A stretch of DNA of 30,739 nucleotides from a virus (IMGVR_UViG_3300046011_001297:1-30739), one strand, 5' to 3'. Counted from the first letter of the stretch, positions 19,327-26,216 are shown. The notes: generated by a model not told the origin, from the letters alone. Made by a program: numbers and translations.

Positions 19327-20079
19327 ATGCACTACTTTCAATTCAATATTGGCGACTATAGAGCCGCCACTGCTCATCTTTCAAACGAAGAGGATCTTGC
19401 TTATCGCAGGCTTCTCGACATGTACTACGACACCGAACAGAAGATCCCGCTGGATACCCAGTGGGTTGCCAGACGTTTGCGTGTTGGAACCCAAGTGGTT
19501 GAAGCTGTTCTAGTTGACATGTTTGAGAAGCAAGAAGACGGCTGGTTTCACGCTCGGTGTGAGGAAGTCATCAAGCAATACAAGGAGTTTGCCGAAGCTG
19601 GTAAACGTGGGGCGGCTAAGAGGTGGGGTAACAAGGGTGTAACACCCCCTAATGGGGAGGCTAGTAGCCCCCCTAATCCACCCCCAATAGCAACTATAAA
19701 CCAAGAACTAATAACTACTAACGATATAAAAGTAGCTAACGCTACTCCTGACCTCGGCAAGCCGAAGTCAGTGCCCCCTGCTCCGATTCAGGAAATTGTG
19801 GAGATGTACAACACCATCCTTCCTGAGTTGCCACAGACTGTTGTTGTCAACGATTCTCGCAAGAGGGCTATAGCCGCCAGATGGCGTGAGGTTGTCACTG
19901 CTGACAAGCTTGACAGGCAGGGTGGGTTGGACTTTTTCCGTTGGTACTTTGAGATGGTCAAGACCTCGAAGTTCCTGACAGGCAAATCAAAGGACTGGAA
20001 GGCTGACATGGACTTCCTGTTCAACCCAAGCAAGTTTCCCCGAGTTATCGAAGGCACATACCACAAGGAGCAAAAATGA
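19327..20079 (+). CDS. DUF1376 replication-initiation protein (YdaU-like)
   Basis: With ATG at 19327 the product is 250 residues; longer forms would need TTG and add an unlikely hydrophobic start. The first 90 residues are a textbook DUF1376 domain: MHYFQFNIGDYRAATAHLSN, LAYRRLLDMYYDTEQ, and a winged-helix-like end. A Pro/Asn-rich linker (about 100-145) is followed by a C-terminal helical domain (IVEMYNTILPELPQ, LDFFRWYFEMVKTSKFLTG), as in phage O-like and helicase-loader-linked proteins. It probably binds the phage origin and recruits host DnaB/DnaC. No phage polymerase or helicase is seen. The next gene overlaps by four bases. Confidence 0.82.
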   Translation: MHYFQFNIGDYRAATAHLSNEEDLAYRRLLDMYYDTEQKIPLDTQWVARRLRVGTQVVEAVLVDMFEKQEDGWFHARCEEVIKQYKEFAEAGKRGAAKRWGNKGVTPPNGEASSPPNPPPIATINQELITTNDIKVANATPDLGKPKSVPPAPIQEIVEMYNTILPELPQTVVVNDSRKRAIAARWREVVTADKLDRQGGLDFFRWYFEMVKTSKFLTGKSKDWKADMDFLFNPSKFPRVIEGTYHKEQK

Positions 20080-20498
20080 GTTACGCATCTGCCAAACAGC
20101 GCTACGCTGAAAAAACAACAGGGTTTGAAGACCAACCTGTCAGCCACAACTGCTTCGCCAATGGTTGCCCCATGGCTGGTGGCATCTCCACTGGTGGCAA
20201 CTGGGTCTGCGCCTACCACCATCAGGCTACCTCGGACACGTGGCCTCGCGTCACAGAAGCCCTGCGTGATGTTGAAAGCATACGAGTCGCGATCAATGAG
20301 GTCATGAAGATCGACATGATCTCTTGGGGCGCCAGCGTCAATGGTTACCCACCAAAGTGGCAAGAGTTTGCCGCCCTGTTTGACAATGAACCTGAGCTCC
20401 AACCAAACGAGCACGAGAAGATCCGCAAAACAAAGTACGAGTACCGCTTGCGCAATGAGTTGGCTATCCGTGCAGGCTTGGCAAAGAGGAAATCATGA
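20076..20498 (+). CDS. phage protein with Cys/His cluster
   Basis: 140 residues. A Cys/His group at about 26-49 (CFANGCPMAGG..., WVCAYHHQA) could bind zinc. The rest is helical and Trp-rich, with a basic end (LAIRAGLAKRKS). It overlaps the replication gene upstream (ATGA) and the next gene downstream by four bases. I recall similar proteins next to DUF1376-type replication genes, but no function is known to me. Confidence 0.66.
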   Translation: MSYASAKQRYAEKTTGFEDQPVSHNCFANGCPMAGGISTGGNWVCAYHHQATSDTWPRVTEALRDVESIRVAINEVMKIDMISWGASVNGYPPKWQEFAALFDNEPELQPNEHEKIRKTKYEYRLRNELAIRAGLAKRKS

Positions 20499-21274
20499 AT
20501 CCAAAAGTAGCTGACATGGCATCAAAGGTTGGGTTTGATGTTGCTGATTTCACTTGGTTTGACTTATCAAACATCAGTGAGTTTGGTGAAAAAGAATTGA
20601 TGGACTGGGCTGGTAAAAACGTCCCAGATCATCAAGAAAGCAAGTACAGAATTTCAGACTACATGCCACCGTCCGAGAAGATGGCAATAATCCATCCCAA
20701 GCTTAAAAACACAGTTGTAACTTACGAAAAACATGGCAAGGTGGACGATTACGAGGGGGCTGTGCTTTGCCTTTGGGCTTTAAACTTAGAAGAAGTACCG
20801 CTTGGTTTTATCACAGATGTTTTAGACAGCAAAACAGTTCAACATTTCACAAGACTTCAAAAAAAACTTTATGAAAACAAATCTTTAGAGACGGTCTCCA
20901 GAACATTTAACGATGCGTGTCTTGCGGCTTTAAATGTGACTTGTTTGTTGAACATGAGAGCGCATACAACTGAAGAGGTTCTAATTGCCCACAACGCCAA
21001 AGGGTTGGACTTCATCAATCGCAAGCGTAGAGCCAAGCACCAGCCATTGTTGTACTCATGGAACACCATAGAACTTAAACCTAGCGCACAAGTTAAACAG
21101 CCCCATAAAGGTGGCACCCATGCCAGCCCTGCTAGGCATAAGCGTAGAGCGCACCTAAGAAAGAAAAGAGATGGTAGTTTTGTTTGGATACCTGAGATGT
21201 GGGTAGGTAGCATTGAGAACGGACTTATCGTGCATGACTACGTGGCTGACCGTGAACTTAAAGGACAAGGATGA
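20495..21274 (+). CDS. unknown early protein with basic C-terminal module
   Basis: This 259-residue protein has an acidic N-terminal domain (1-120) and a helical centre (LCLWALNLEEVPLGFITDVL). Its C-terminal module of about 75 residues is strongly basic: HKGGTHASPARHKRRAHLRK, then DGSFVWIPEMWVGSI and a VHDY end. I recall the module (RR.H.R....G..VWV....VG) at the end of several unrelated phage proteins, so it may be a mobile domain, perhaps nucleic-acid binding. The gene is rich in AAA and TTT codons compared with its neighbours. Function unknown. Confidence 0.64.
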   Translation: MNPKVADMASKVGFDVADFTWFDLSNISEFGEKELMDWAGKNVPDHQESKYRISDYMPPSEKMAIIHPKLKNTVVTYEKHGKVDDYEGAVLCLWALNLEEVPLGFITDVLDSKTVQHFTRLQKKLYENKSLETVSRTFNDACLAALNVTCLLNMRAHTTEEVLIAHNAKGLDFINRKRRAKHQPLLYSWNTIELKPSAQVKQPHKGGTHASPARHKRRAHLRKKRDGSFVWIPEMWVGSIENGLIVHDYVADRELKGQG

Positions 21275-21489
21275 CCAAGCATGAAGCCCAAAAAATCCTC
21301 GACGAAATCCGCAGTGGGTTTGGTGATGCCTATACCGAGGCTTGCGCCATCGAATGTCTCTATCTCACAGGAGACCTTGGAACACATGAAACAATGCGAA
21401 GCGCGAGAGTGGATGAAACGGTACGAGAAGAAGGCTATCGAGCTAGGCTCAGGGAGCGCGCAATTATGGTGGCAAAAAGTAAAGAATGA
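21271..21489 (+). CDS. small phage protein, heavily overlapped at 3' end
   Basis: 72 residues. The first 40 (MTKHEAQKILDEIRSGFGDA, then ECLYLTGDL) look like a common small phage protein with an EAQ.LLD.IR and TGDL pattern. It begins in an ATGA overlap with the previous gene. The last 30 residues share DNA with the next gene in another frame. The tail may therefore be an extension gained by loss of an earlier stop. Confidence 0.58.
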   Translation: MTKHEAQKILDEIRSGFGDAYTEACAIECLYLTGDLGTHETMRSARVDETVREEGYRARLRERAIMVAKSKE

Positions 21490-21580
21490 CATCGAGAAGC
21501 GTCGTGGAACCGATGCTATGAATGACCTAGTAAACCGAATGAAAAAGGAGCGAGAAAATGGCAAAAGTAGAACTCAGTGA
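21386..21580 (+). CDS. small basic protein, overlaps previous gene out of frame
   Basis: With ATG at 21386 the product is 64 residues (MKQCEAREWMKRYEKKAIEL...WWQKVKNDIEKRRGTDAMND). The CEARxW...RRG pattern matches small phage proteins that I recall near RusA genes. A longer form from 21281 would add 35 low-complexity residues and overlap the previous gene completely. It ends 22 bases inside the following gene. Function unknown. Confidence 0.6.
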   Translation: MKQCEAREWMKRYEKKAIELGSGSAQLWWQKVKNDIEKRRGTDAMNDLVNRMKKERENGKSRTQ

Positions 21581-21806
21581 CTTTCAAAAGAAGTTCTTTG
21601 CTCAGGGCACAGGACAGACCTTGTACACAGCAAAAGAATTTGAGGAGGGGTTGGCACAAGCCAAGGCTGAGATCATGGCTGTAGCGATACAGACCACGAA
21701 GCAAGCCATTGGCATAGAGCGTGAAGCCTGTGCGCAGATCGCAGATCACTTTGAATTGCCAGAGCTGGCACACGCAATCAGAACGCGGATGCACCGTGCG
21801 GATTGA
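21558..21806 (+). CDS. small helical phage protein
   Basis: 82 residues with RBS AAGGAG before the ATG. Mostly helical (FEEGLAQAKAEIMAVAIQTT), with the motif IEREACAQIAD...LAHAIRTR at the end, which I recall in many small phage proteins of unknown role. It overlaps the preceding gene by 23 bases and the RusA start by 11. Confidence 0.66.
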   Translation: MAKVELSDFQKKFFAQGTGQTLYTAKEFEEGLAQAKAEIMAVAIQTTKQAIGIEREACAQIADHFELPELAHAIRTRMHRAD

Positions 21807-22155
21807 GCTGGACTTCCCGCCTGCGGAACTCTTCCCAAACCGTGCCAAGGGTACGCACTGGGGAAAGCTCTACCAACTACGGTCTGACTACCGTGACAGC
21901 AGTACTTGGCTGGCTAAACACCAGATCAAGGGCTGGAAACACGCAGGTGGAGAACTGAGACTTACGCTGACGTTTGAGATGCCTGATAAACGAAAGCGCG
22001 ACGCGGACAATTGCCTTGCCGCGGCAAAGGGAGCGCTGGACGGCTTAGCCGACGCATTGATGGTGAATGACCAACTGTTTCAACCCATCATGATTTACAG
22101 AAAATTTGGAACAAAACCCGGGAAACTTTTAGTCGAAATCGAGGAACAAACATGA
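21796..22155 (+). CDS. rusA: RusA-type Holliday junction resolvase
   Basis: Using GTG at 21796 gives 119 residues, the usual length for RusA; the only longer ATG form adds a non-homologous peptide from within the previous gene. The signature is clear: LDFPPAELFPNRAKGTHWGK at the start and MPDKRKRDADNCLAAAKGAL. Acidic residues D69, D71 and D92 and lysine K78 correspond to the catalytic set of E. coli RusA (D70, D72, D91, K76). It resolves four-way DNA junctions from recombination or replication before packaging. It overlaps the next gene by four bases. Confidence 0.93.
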   Translation: MRIELDFPPAELFPNRAKGTHWGKLYQLRSDYRDSSTWLAKHQIKGWKHAGGELRLTLTFEMPDKRKRDADNCLAAAKGALDGLADALMVNDQLFQPIMIYRKFGTKPGKLLVEIEEQT

Positions 22156-22502
22156 GCAAACTTATTGACCCAAACGAAGCCGTTGACTTCATGATCTCCA
22201 ACTCAGCCAAGTACGCCGAGGCAGAGGCAACAAAGGTGTACATGGAGGAGCTACGCAAGACCATCAAAGCCGAAGAGATGAAGAACGCTGAAATTTTTGG
22301 CAACGGTGAGTACAAGACCGCCGCCATGCAGGAGCGCGAAGCGTACGCCTCCCCTCGCTACAAAGAGCACCTAGAAGCCCTTAGACAAGCCGTACAGGAG
22401 CGCGAACGCCTCAGATGGCTCCTCATAGCCTGTCAGGAAAGAATCGCCGTATGGCGCTCTATGGAGGCTTCCAACCGCCACGTCGAGAAGGCTACCCTGT
22501 GA
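22152..22502 (+). CDS. RusA-linked coiled-coil protein
   Basis: 116 residues, almost fully helical and charged: ATKVYMEELRKTIKAEEMKN, QEREAYASPRYKEHLEALRQ, then RLRWLLIACQERIAVWRSME. I recall this pattern (QEREAYAH..Y..HL.AL..A......RWL...A....WR..EA) in proteins coded next to RusA or ssDNA-binding genes in many phages. Its function is not known to me; a recombination accessory role is suggested by context. The stop overlaps the GTG start of the HNH gene (CTGTGA). Confidence 0.72.
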   Translation: MSKLIDPNEAVDFMISNSAKYAEAEATKVYMEELRKTIKAEEMKNAEIFGNGEYKTAAMQEREAYASPRYKEHLEALRQAVQERERLRWLLIACQERIAVWRSMEASNRHVEKATL

Positions 22503-22771
22503 ACAACACTCTGACCGCCAAAGAAAAAGCTTATGTCGGGCTGGTAAAGGAGCTCCCTTGCTCTGTGTGCGACCAAGAGGGGCCCAGCGACGCCCACCAC
22601 GTCAAACAGCATAGGCAGTACACCGTCATAGCTCTGTGTAAGTCCTGCCACCAAGGCTCCAAGATGGGCTGGCACGGCGAGCGCAGGGCGTGGGCGATAG
22701 CCAAGATGGAGGAGATCGATGCCCTGAACATCACCGTGCAGAGGGTGATGGAGCTGTTGATTAAGCGTTAG
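22499..22771 (+). CDS. Ref-like / HNH zinc-binding nuclease
   Basis: With GTG at 22499 (RBS GAGAAGG) the product is 90 residues. Motifs are C21-x2-C24, a DAHHVKQHR block with H33 and H34, then C47-x2-C50-H51 and H59 in GSKMGWHGERRAW. This matches the RecA-dependent nuclease family (P1 Ref-like) or a related small HNH fold. It would nick DNA during recombination. It forms a recombination set with RusA and, on the other strand, the SSB-like and RecB/Cas4-like proteins. The start choice avoids a 28-residue out-of-frame overlap. Confidence 0.78.
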   Translation: MNNTLTAKEKAYVGLVKELPCSVCDQEGPSDAHHVKQHRQYTVIALCKSCHQGSKMGWHGERRAWAIAKMEEIDALNITVQRVMELLIKR

Positions 22772-22782
22772 GGTTTGTCCTA

Positions 22783-22834
22783 ATAAAAATATTTATAAAA
22801 AGACTTCTAAACCGTTTTAACTTCATGTTAAGAT
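22783..22834 (+). promoter_or_regulatory. early promoter with UP element
   Basis: The extended -10 TGTTAAGAT ends at 22834, and the shared 23-base core (22812-22834, CCGTTTTAAC...) differs at one position from that at 26237-26259. Upstream, 22783-22804 matches the UP-element consensus (nnAAAWWTWTTTTnnnAAAnnn) with a single mismatch. If transcription starts at 22842, it lies exactly at -59 to -38. There is no good -35. This region (22772-22876) has no gene. Confidence 0.72.
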
Positions 22835-22842
22835 CCCAATCA

Positions 22843-22855
22843 CTGCAATAAGCAG
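22843..22855 (+). promoter_or_regulatory. 5'-terminal leader stem-loop
   Basis: 4-bp stem CTGC/GCAG with a 5-base loop, beginning at about +2 of the predicted transcript. It is followed by GTTACCTGAAAGAC, which is nearly repeated after the stem-loop at 26266-26280. Confidence 0.5.
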
Positions 22856-22876
22856 GTTACCTGAAAGACAAACATC

Positions 22877-23191
22877 ATGACTACAGCAACATTGATCCAA
22901 ACAGAAGCTCTGATCTCCACAATCACTTCTGACATCGACTCACTTTACGTGCTCGACCAACAAGCCAAAGCATTGGCTGAGCAAATCAAAGCTCTCAAAG
23001 ATTCCATCGCCAACAAGTACGGCGAAGGCGAGCACAAAGGCGAACTCCACAGCGTGACAGTCAAGCTGGTTCCAGTCTCTGGCACTGTTGACTACAAAAA
23101 GCTCTGCGTCTCCTACGGTATCACTGACGACGTGTTGAACACTTTCCGCAAGGAAAGCCGTGGTGACATTCGCGTAACACCAGTCAAGTAA
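22877..23191 (+). CDS. small coiled-coil phage protein
   Basis: 104 residues. A helical first half (LDQQAKALAEQIKALKDSIA) is followed by GEGEHKGELHSVTVKLVPVS and a short C-terminal domain ending RVTPVK. I recall this layout (helix, GEGEH.GE.. V) in many phage proteins of unknown function near ssDNA-binding genes. It is the first gene behind the UP-element promoter, so it should be strongly expressed. Only a weak, distant RBS (GAAAG) precedes the start. Confidence 0.7.
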   Translation: MTTATLIQTEALISTITSDIDSLYVLDQQAKALAEQIKALKDSIANKYGEGEHKGELHSVTVKLVPVSGTVDYKKLCVSYGITDDVLNTFRKESRGDIRVTPVK

Positions 23192-23201
23192 GGAGAACGC
23201 C

Positions 23202-23405
23202 ATGATCCGCTTTAGCAAAGAAAATTTACTGACTCAGTTGCAAAACAAAATTAACCACATGGAAAAAGTTTGGGGTTTTGTTTCTGATAACGGCACAAAC
23301 CAAATTAAAGACAAGACTGACTTTGACCGCGTTGTGGCTTACGGTGAATACAACTCCCTACTTGACATATACGAGTCAATCAAAGACGGCAACTATTTTA
23401 TTTAA
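23202..23405 (+). CDS. small protein of unknown function
   Basis: 67 residues (MIRFSKENLLTQLQNKINHM...) with a strong RBS (AAGGAG) eight bases before the ATG. Charged and helical with an aromatic end (DGNYFI). Gene and codon use are more AT-rich than the neighbours. No motif recognised. Confidence 0.62.
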   Translation: MIRFSKENLLTQLQNKINHMEKVWGFVSDNGTNQIKDKTDFDRVVAYGEYNSLLDIYESIKDGNYFI

Positions 23406-23419
23406 GTGAAGACAGCATC

Positions 23420-23737
23420 ATGAGAAAAATTCAATACCAAGCCTATTGGTTTGACACGGATCACACCATAGGGGACAAGGGGCAGTTCCCCGGCGGGAAC
23501 CAGCGCAGGGTGCAAGTTGATGGCAAGACCGTCGGCTTCCTGCGTGTCACCAAAGAAGGGTGGGGGCAAAGCGAAAAGAAGCGTGGCACCCCCTCGCAGA
23601 TCTGGAAGTTTGAGCCAGTCAGAACTTCTGACATTGGTGTGTTGATTGCACAGAAAATGCCTTCATACACTGACTACTTTGCAGATGCTAAAAAAGTCAT
23701 TGCGTCTGTTGTGAATGATCAATATGAAATTCATTGA
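23420..23737 (+). CDS. small basic protein of unknown function
   Basis: 105 residues, rich in Lys, Gly and aromatic residues (AYWFDTDHTIGDKGQFPGGN, then QRRVQVDGKTVGFLRVTKEG) with a beta-like character. Its 3' end overlaps the methyltransferase start by 14 bases in another frame. The start lies in the motif TGAAGACAGCATCATGA, shared with the genes at 22877 and 26742. Function unknown; possibly linked to the modification cassette. Confidence 0.6.
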   Translation: MRKIQYQAYWFDTDHTIGDKGQFPGGNQRRVQVDGKTVGFLRVTKEGWGQSEKKRGTPSQIWKFEPVRTSDIGVLIAQKMPSYTDYFADAKKVIASVVNDQYEIH

Positions 23738-24767
23738 ATTATTTGCAGGCATTGGTGGGTTCCGCCTTGGATTAGAAAAGGCGGGTCACGATTGCGTGTG
23801 GGCTAACGAATTTATACCTAAAGCGGCAAGCATCTATGAGCACAACTTCAAACACAAACCCGACGGACGAGACATACGAGGAATTCACATTGATGAAATC
23901 CCCAGCGCCGACCTACTCGTTGGAGGATTTCCATGCGCAACTTTCAGCGTTGCTGGAAGACGAACAGGATTCGGGACAGAGGATACACGCGGTACTCTCT
24001 TTTTTGAGATCTGTCGCATTGCCTCTGGTAAGCGAATCCCATATCTATTCCTTGAGAATGTTAAGGGACTCCTCAATCACGACGGAGGACGAACCTTTGG
24101 AATTATCATCGCAAGTCTGGATGAACTGGGGTATGACGTCCAATGGGAGTGTCTTAACAGCAAGAATTTCGGAGTCCCACAGAATCGGGAACGAGTCTTT
24201 ATTGTCGCAAGTCTTAGAGGACACCCCAGACCCCAAGTATTTCCTCTCGGAAGATGTTATGCAGAAAATAGCGTTCAACACCGAGGTGAACAAGATCAAG
24301 AACCGCGGGTTCGGAGCGAAGGTGGTCTCACTATCGGAACACTCTGTCACAGACTTTACAAGGGAGACACTAACAACTTCTACCTTGCTGGACAAGTACG
24401 AGGACAAATTGAACAACTTGAGGACGCTACAGCAGGAGGAGAAGACGGCACCACCGAACCAAATGGATCTGTTCGGGCAGTCCTGACACCAGCCAAAGAA
24501 AAGAAGCGCCAGCGTGGTCGCCGAATGAAGGAACACAACGAACCTGCATTCACCCTTACAGCTCAAGACAGGCACGGGTTAATGGTTGGATCACAGCTCA
24601 GAAGATTCACACCGTTAGAGTGCGAGCGTTTGCAGTCGCTACCTGATGATTGGACGCGCTGGTTTGCAGACGGATCAGAGGTTCCTGACACACACAGGTA
24701 CGAGCGCTGTGGTCGTGCTGTTACGGTCAACGTCATATACGAAATTGCCAAGAGGTTACCAGCATGA
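23724..24767 (+). CDS. C5-cytosine DNA methyltransferase
   Basis: 347 residues from the ATG at 23724 (MKFIELFAGIGGF); an ATG three codons upstream is possible. Conserved blocks are in order: motif I FAGIGG (7-12), motif IV GGFPC with the catalytic C71, motif VI ENV (111-113), motif VIII QNRER (153-157), the late block RRFTPLECERLQSLPDDW, and motif X near GRAVTVNVIYEI. All catalytic motifs lie in one frame. The variable target-recognition region (about 175-265) is Gly/Glu-rich and unusual. It methylates cytosine in phage DNA, probably to resist host restriction; no partner restriction enzyme is visible. It overlaps the PP-loop gene by four bases. Confidence 0.93.
   Translation: MKFIELFAGIGGFRLGLEKAGHDCVWANEFIPKAASIYEHNFKHKPDGRDIRGIHIDEIPSADLLVGGFPCATFSVAGRRTGFGTEDTRGTLFFEICRIASGKRIPYLFLENVKGLLNHDGGRTFGIIIASLDELGYDVQWECLNSKNFGVPQNRERVFIVASLRGHPRPQVFPLGRCYAENSVQHRGEQDQEPRVRSEGGLTIGTLCHRLYKGDTNNFYLAGQVRGQIEQLEDATAGGEDGTTEPNGSVRAVLTPAKEKKRQRGRRMKEHNEPAFTLTAQDRHGLMVGSQLRRFTPLECERLQSLPDDWTRWFADGSEVPDTHRYERCGRAVTVNVIYEIAKRLPA
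23836..24486 (+). CDS. 216-codon ORF nested out of frame in the methyltransferase gene
   Basis: This reading frame lies wholly inside the methyltransferase gene, shifted by one base, with 216 codons and no stop. Its second half looks protein-like. SLLSQVLEDTPDPKYFLSED matches an LSxVLE...KYFLS pattern I recall from phage proteins associated with C5 methyltransferases and from some methyltransferases after motif VIII. The end (KYEDKLNNLRTLQQEEK...PPNQMDLFGQS) looks like a true C-terminus. No clear RBS precedes the ATG. It could be a real overlapping gene, a recognition segment reachable by frameshift, or a chance shadow. Confidence 0.35.
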   Translation: MSTTSNTNPTDETYEEFTLMKSPAPTYSLEDFHAQLSALLEDEQDSGQRIHAVLSFLRSVALPLVSESHIYSLRMLRDSSITTEDEPLELSSQVWMNWGMTSNGSVLTARISESHRIGNESLLSQVLEDTPDPKYFLSEDVMQKIAFNTEVNKIKNRGFGAKVVSLSEHSVTDFTRETLTTSTLLDKYEDKLNNLRTLQQEEKTAPPNQMDLFGQS

Positions 24768-25579
24768 TTGACATCAAAAAGGTTTTGCTCCAAAGCGCTG
24801 GTACACCGTCCAATGAAGCCGCTGTTTTGCTGAGTGCAGGGGTAGACTCATCCAGCGTTCTTTTTGCGTTGTTAGAGGCTGGTAAGCGCGTCACAGCGTA
24901 TTCGTTTTGCTTAGACGACAGAACGTCAACCGACGTGAAGTATGCGCAGATCACAGCTAAGGAGTTTGGCGTACCGTTTGTGCAGATACCGCTACCCACG
25001 AGCATTGACGTGCTCAGGGAAGACTTGGTGGATTTGGTGAGGTTTGGGGCTAGGAAGAAGACGGACTTTGAGTGTGGTTGGCCAATGCTCTACGCTTACA
25101 AGACCATCCGCGAACACGAGATCTTCTCTGGTATGGGTGCTGACGGGCACTTCTGCATCAGCAAAAAAGGAATGATGCACTTCAAAAACAAGATCGACGA
25201 GTTTAGGGACGCCCTGTTCTCTAACCCCTCTTACGGGCAGGAGCACATCCACAGGAAGCTCAGCATGGTCTACAAGAAGTGCTGGATTGCACCCTACATG
25301 ACGCAGGAGATGATTGACGAGCTTAGGGGGTCTACGTGGGATCAGGTCAACCGCCCCCATCAGAAGCAACCCATCCTCGACGCATTCCCTGAGCAGTTCA
25401 AGCGCATACGGGTGTTTAAGCACACAAACTTTCAAAAGGGTGACTCAGGTATTTCTGAGCACTTTGAGAAGCTCCTAACCACGGATCTGAACGTGGGAAG
25501 GCACAAGTCAGTGGTTGGAATCTACAACTACTTGGTCAAAAACTTAGCGAAAGAAAAAGATGAGCTCTTGGACATTTGA
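24764..25579 (+). CDS. asparagine-synthase-like PP-loop ATPase
   Basis: 271 residues. The PP-loop is LLSAGVDSSS (S24-A25-G26-V27-D28-S29), which binds ATP and adenylates a substrate. A second block, IFSGMGADGHF (S122-G123-x-G-A-D127), matches the SGxGADE loop of the asparagine-synthase ATPase domain. There is no N-terminal glutaminase domain, so ammonia must come from another protein or the acceptor is different. It sits between a DNA methyltransferase (4-base overlap) and a CmoA-like methyltransferase (20-base overlap). An amide-forming step in modification of a base or small molecule is therefore plausible, but the substrate is unknown. Confidence 0.82.
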   Translation: MIDIKKVLLQSAGTPSNEAAVLLSAGVDSSSVLFALLEAGKRVTAYSFCLDDRTSTDVKYAQITAKEFGVPFVQIPLPTSIDVLREDLVDLVRFGARKKTDFECGWPMLYAYKTIREHEIFSGMGADGHFCISKKGMMHFKNKIDEFRDALFSNPSYGQEHIHRKLSMVYKKCWIAPYMTQEMIDELRGSTWDQVNRPHQKQPILDAFPEQFKRIRVFKHTNFQKGDSGISEHFEKLLTTDLNVGRHKSVVGIYNYLVKNLAKEKDELLDI

Positions 25580-26216
25580 AACTCCTGAGATTGCCAGTAC
25601 GTTTGACTCGCACGTTCGTGAGCAATTACCGTGGTACGACATGACCACAGACGCTGTGTGCTATATCGTGCGCAACTACCTGACCGAAGGCGGCATTGTG
25701 GTGGACGTAGGGTCGTCTACTGGGAACATGCTGAGCAAGCTGATGCCACTGCTGAATGAACGCTTAGCGCAAGCGGTTGCCATCGAAAAAAGCCGCAACA
25801 TGTGCGAAGTCCTGCAAGAGCGTCTGAAGTACCACAACAACGTCGCCGTGGTTCAGGGTGACATCAGAGAGTGCGACATCCCAGAGGCGCAAGTCTTTAT
25901 CGTGTTCTTAACCATGATGTTTATTCCTGTGCACGAGCGTCAGTTGGTTTTAGAAGACCTCAGAGCGCGTTGTGTCAAAGGTGGGGTGATAGTGGTGGTG
26001 GACAAGATCTGTGACCATCGCGGGTACTTTGCGACCGTCCTAAAGCGTCTTACGATGCAGTTCAAGCTCCAGCAGGGCGCCAAGCCAGAGGACGTGCTCC
26101 ACAAGGAGATGAGTTTGGCAGGGGTGCAGATCCCTATTGACCCAGCCATCTTGGGAGAGGATGCCAAGCAATTCTTCCGCATGGGTGAGTTTGCAGGCTG
26201 GGTAATTGAATGTTAG
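25560..26216 (+). CDS. CmoA-like class I SAM-dependent methyltransferase
   Basis: 218 residues. SAM-binding motif I is IVVDVGSSTGNM (46-57), followed by an acidic strand end AIEKS (about 74-78) and the VVQGDIRE block. The opening FDSHVREQLPWYDMTTDAV and the centre FLTMMFIPVHERQLVLEDLR resemble CmoA, the enzyme that makes carboxy-SAM for tRNA wobble-uridine modification, rather than a typical DNA methylase. It overlaps the PP-loop gene by 20 bases and closes the cassette. Possible jobs are tRNA modification, a carboxymethyl-type base modification or a small-molecule step. The family resemblance is clear; the substrate is not. Confidence 0.78.
   Translation: MSSWTFETPEIASTFDSHVREQLPWYDMTTDAVCYIVRNYLTEGGIVVDVGSSTGNMLSKLMPLLNERLAQAVAIEKSRNMCEVLQERLKYHNNVAVVQGDIRECDIPEAQVFIVFLTMMFIPVHERQLVLEDLRARCVKGGVIVVVDKICDHRGYFATVLKRLTMQFKLQQGAKPEDVLHKEMSLAGVQIPIDPAILGEDAKQFFRMGEFAGWVIEC

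Noticed and set aside
19788-20414. Antisense 208-codon frame opposite the replication region
   Set aside because: Covers the DUF1376 end and the next gene on the other strand; no RBS, no family-like sequence.
22768-22800. Rho-independent terminator after the HNH gene
   Set aside because: The dyad TTAGG/CCTAA is short and AT-rich and is followed by A-rich rather than T-rich sequence; it fits an operator or UP-element region better.
24045-24575. Antisense 176-codon frame opposite the methyltransferase
   Set aside because: Ser/Cys-rich shadow composition and no start context; unlike the sense nested frame it has no recognisable motif.
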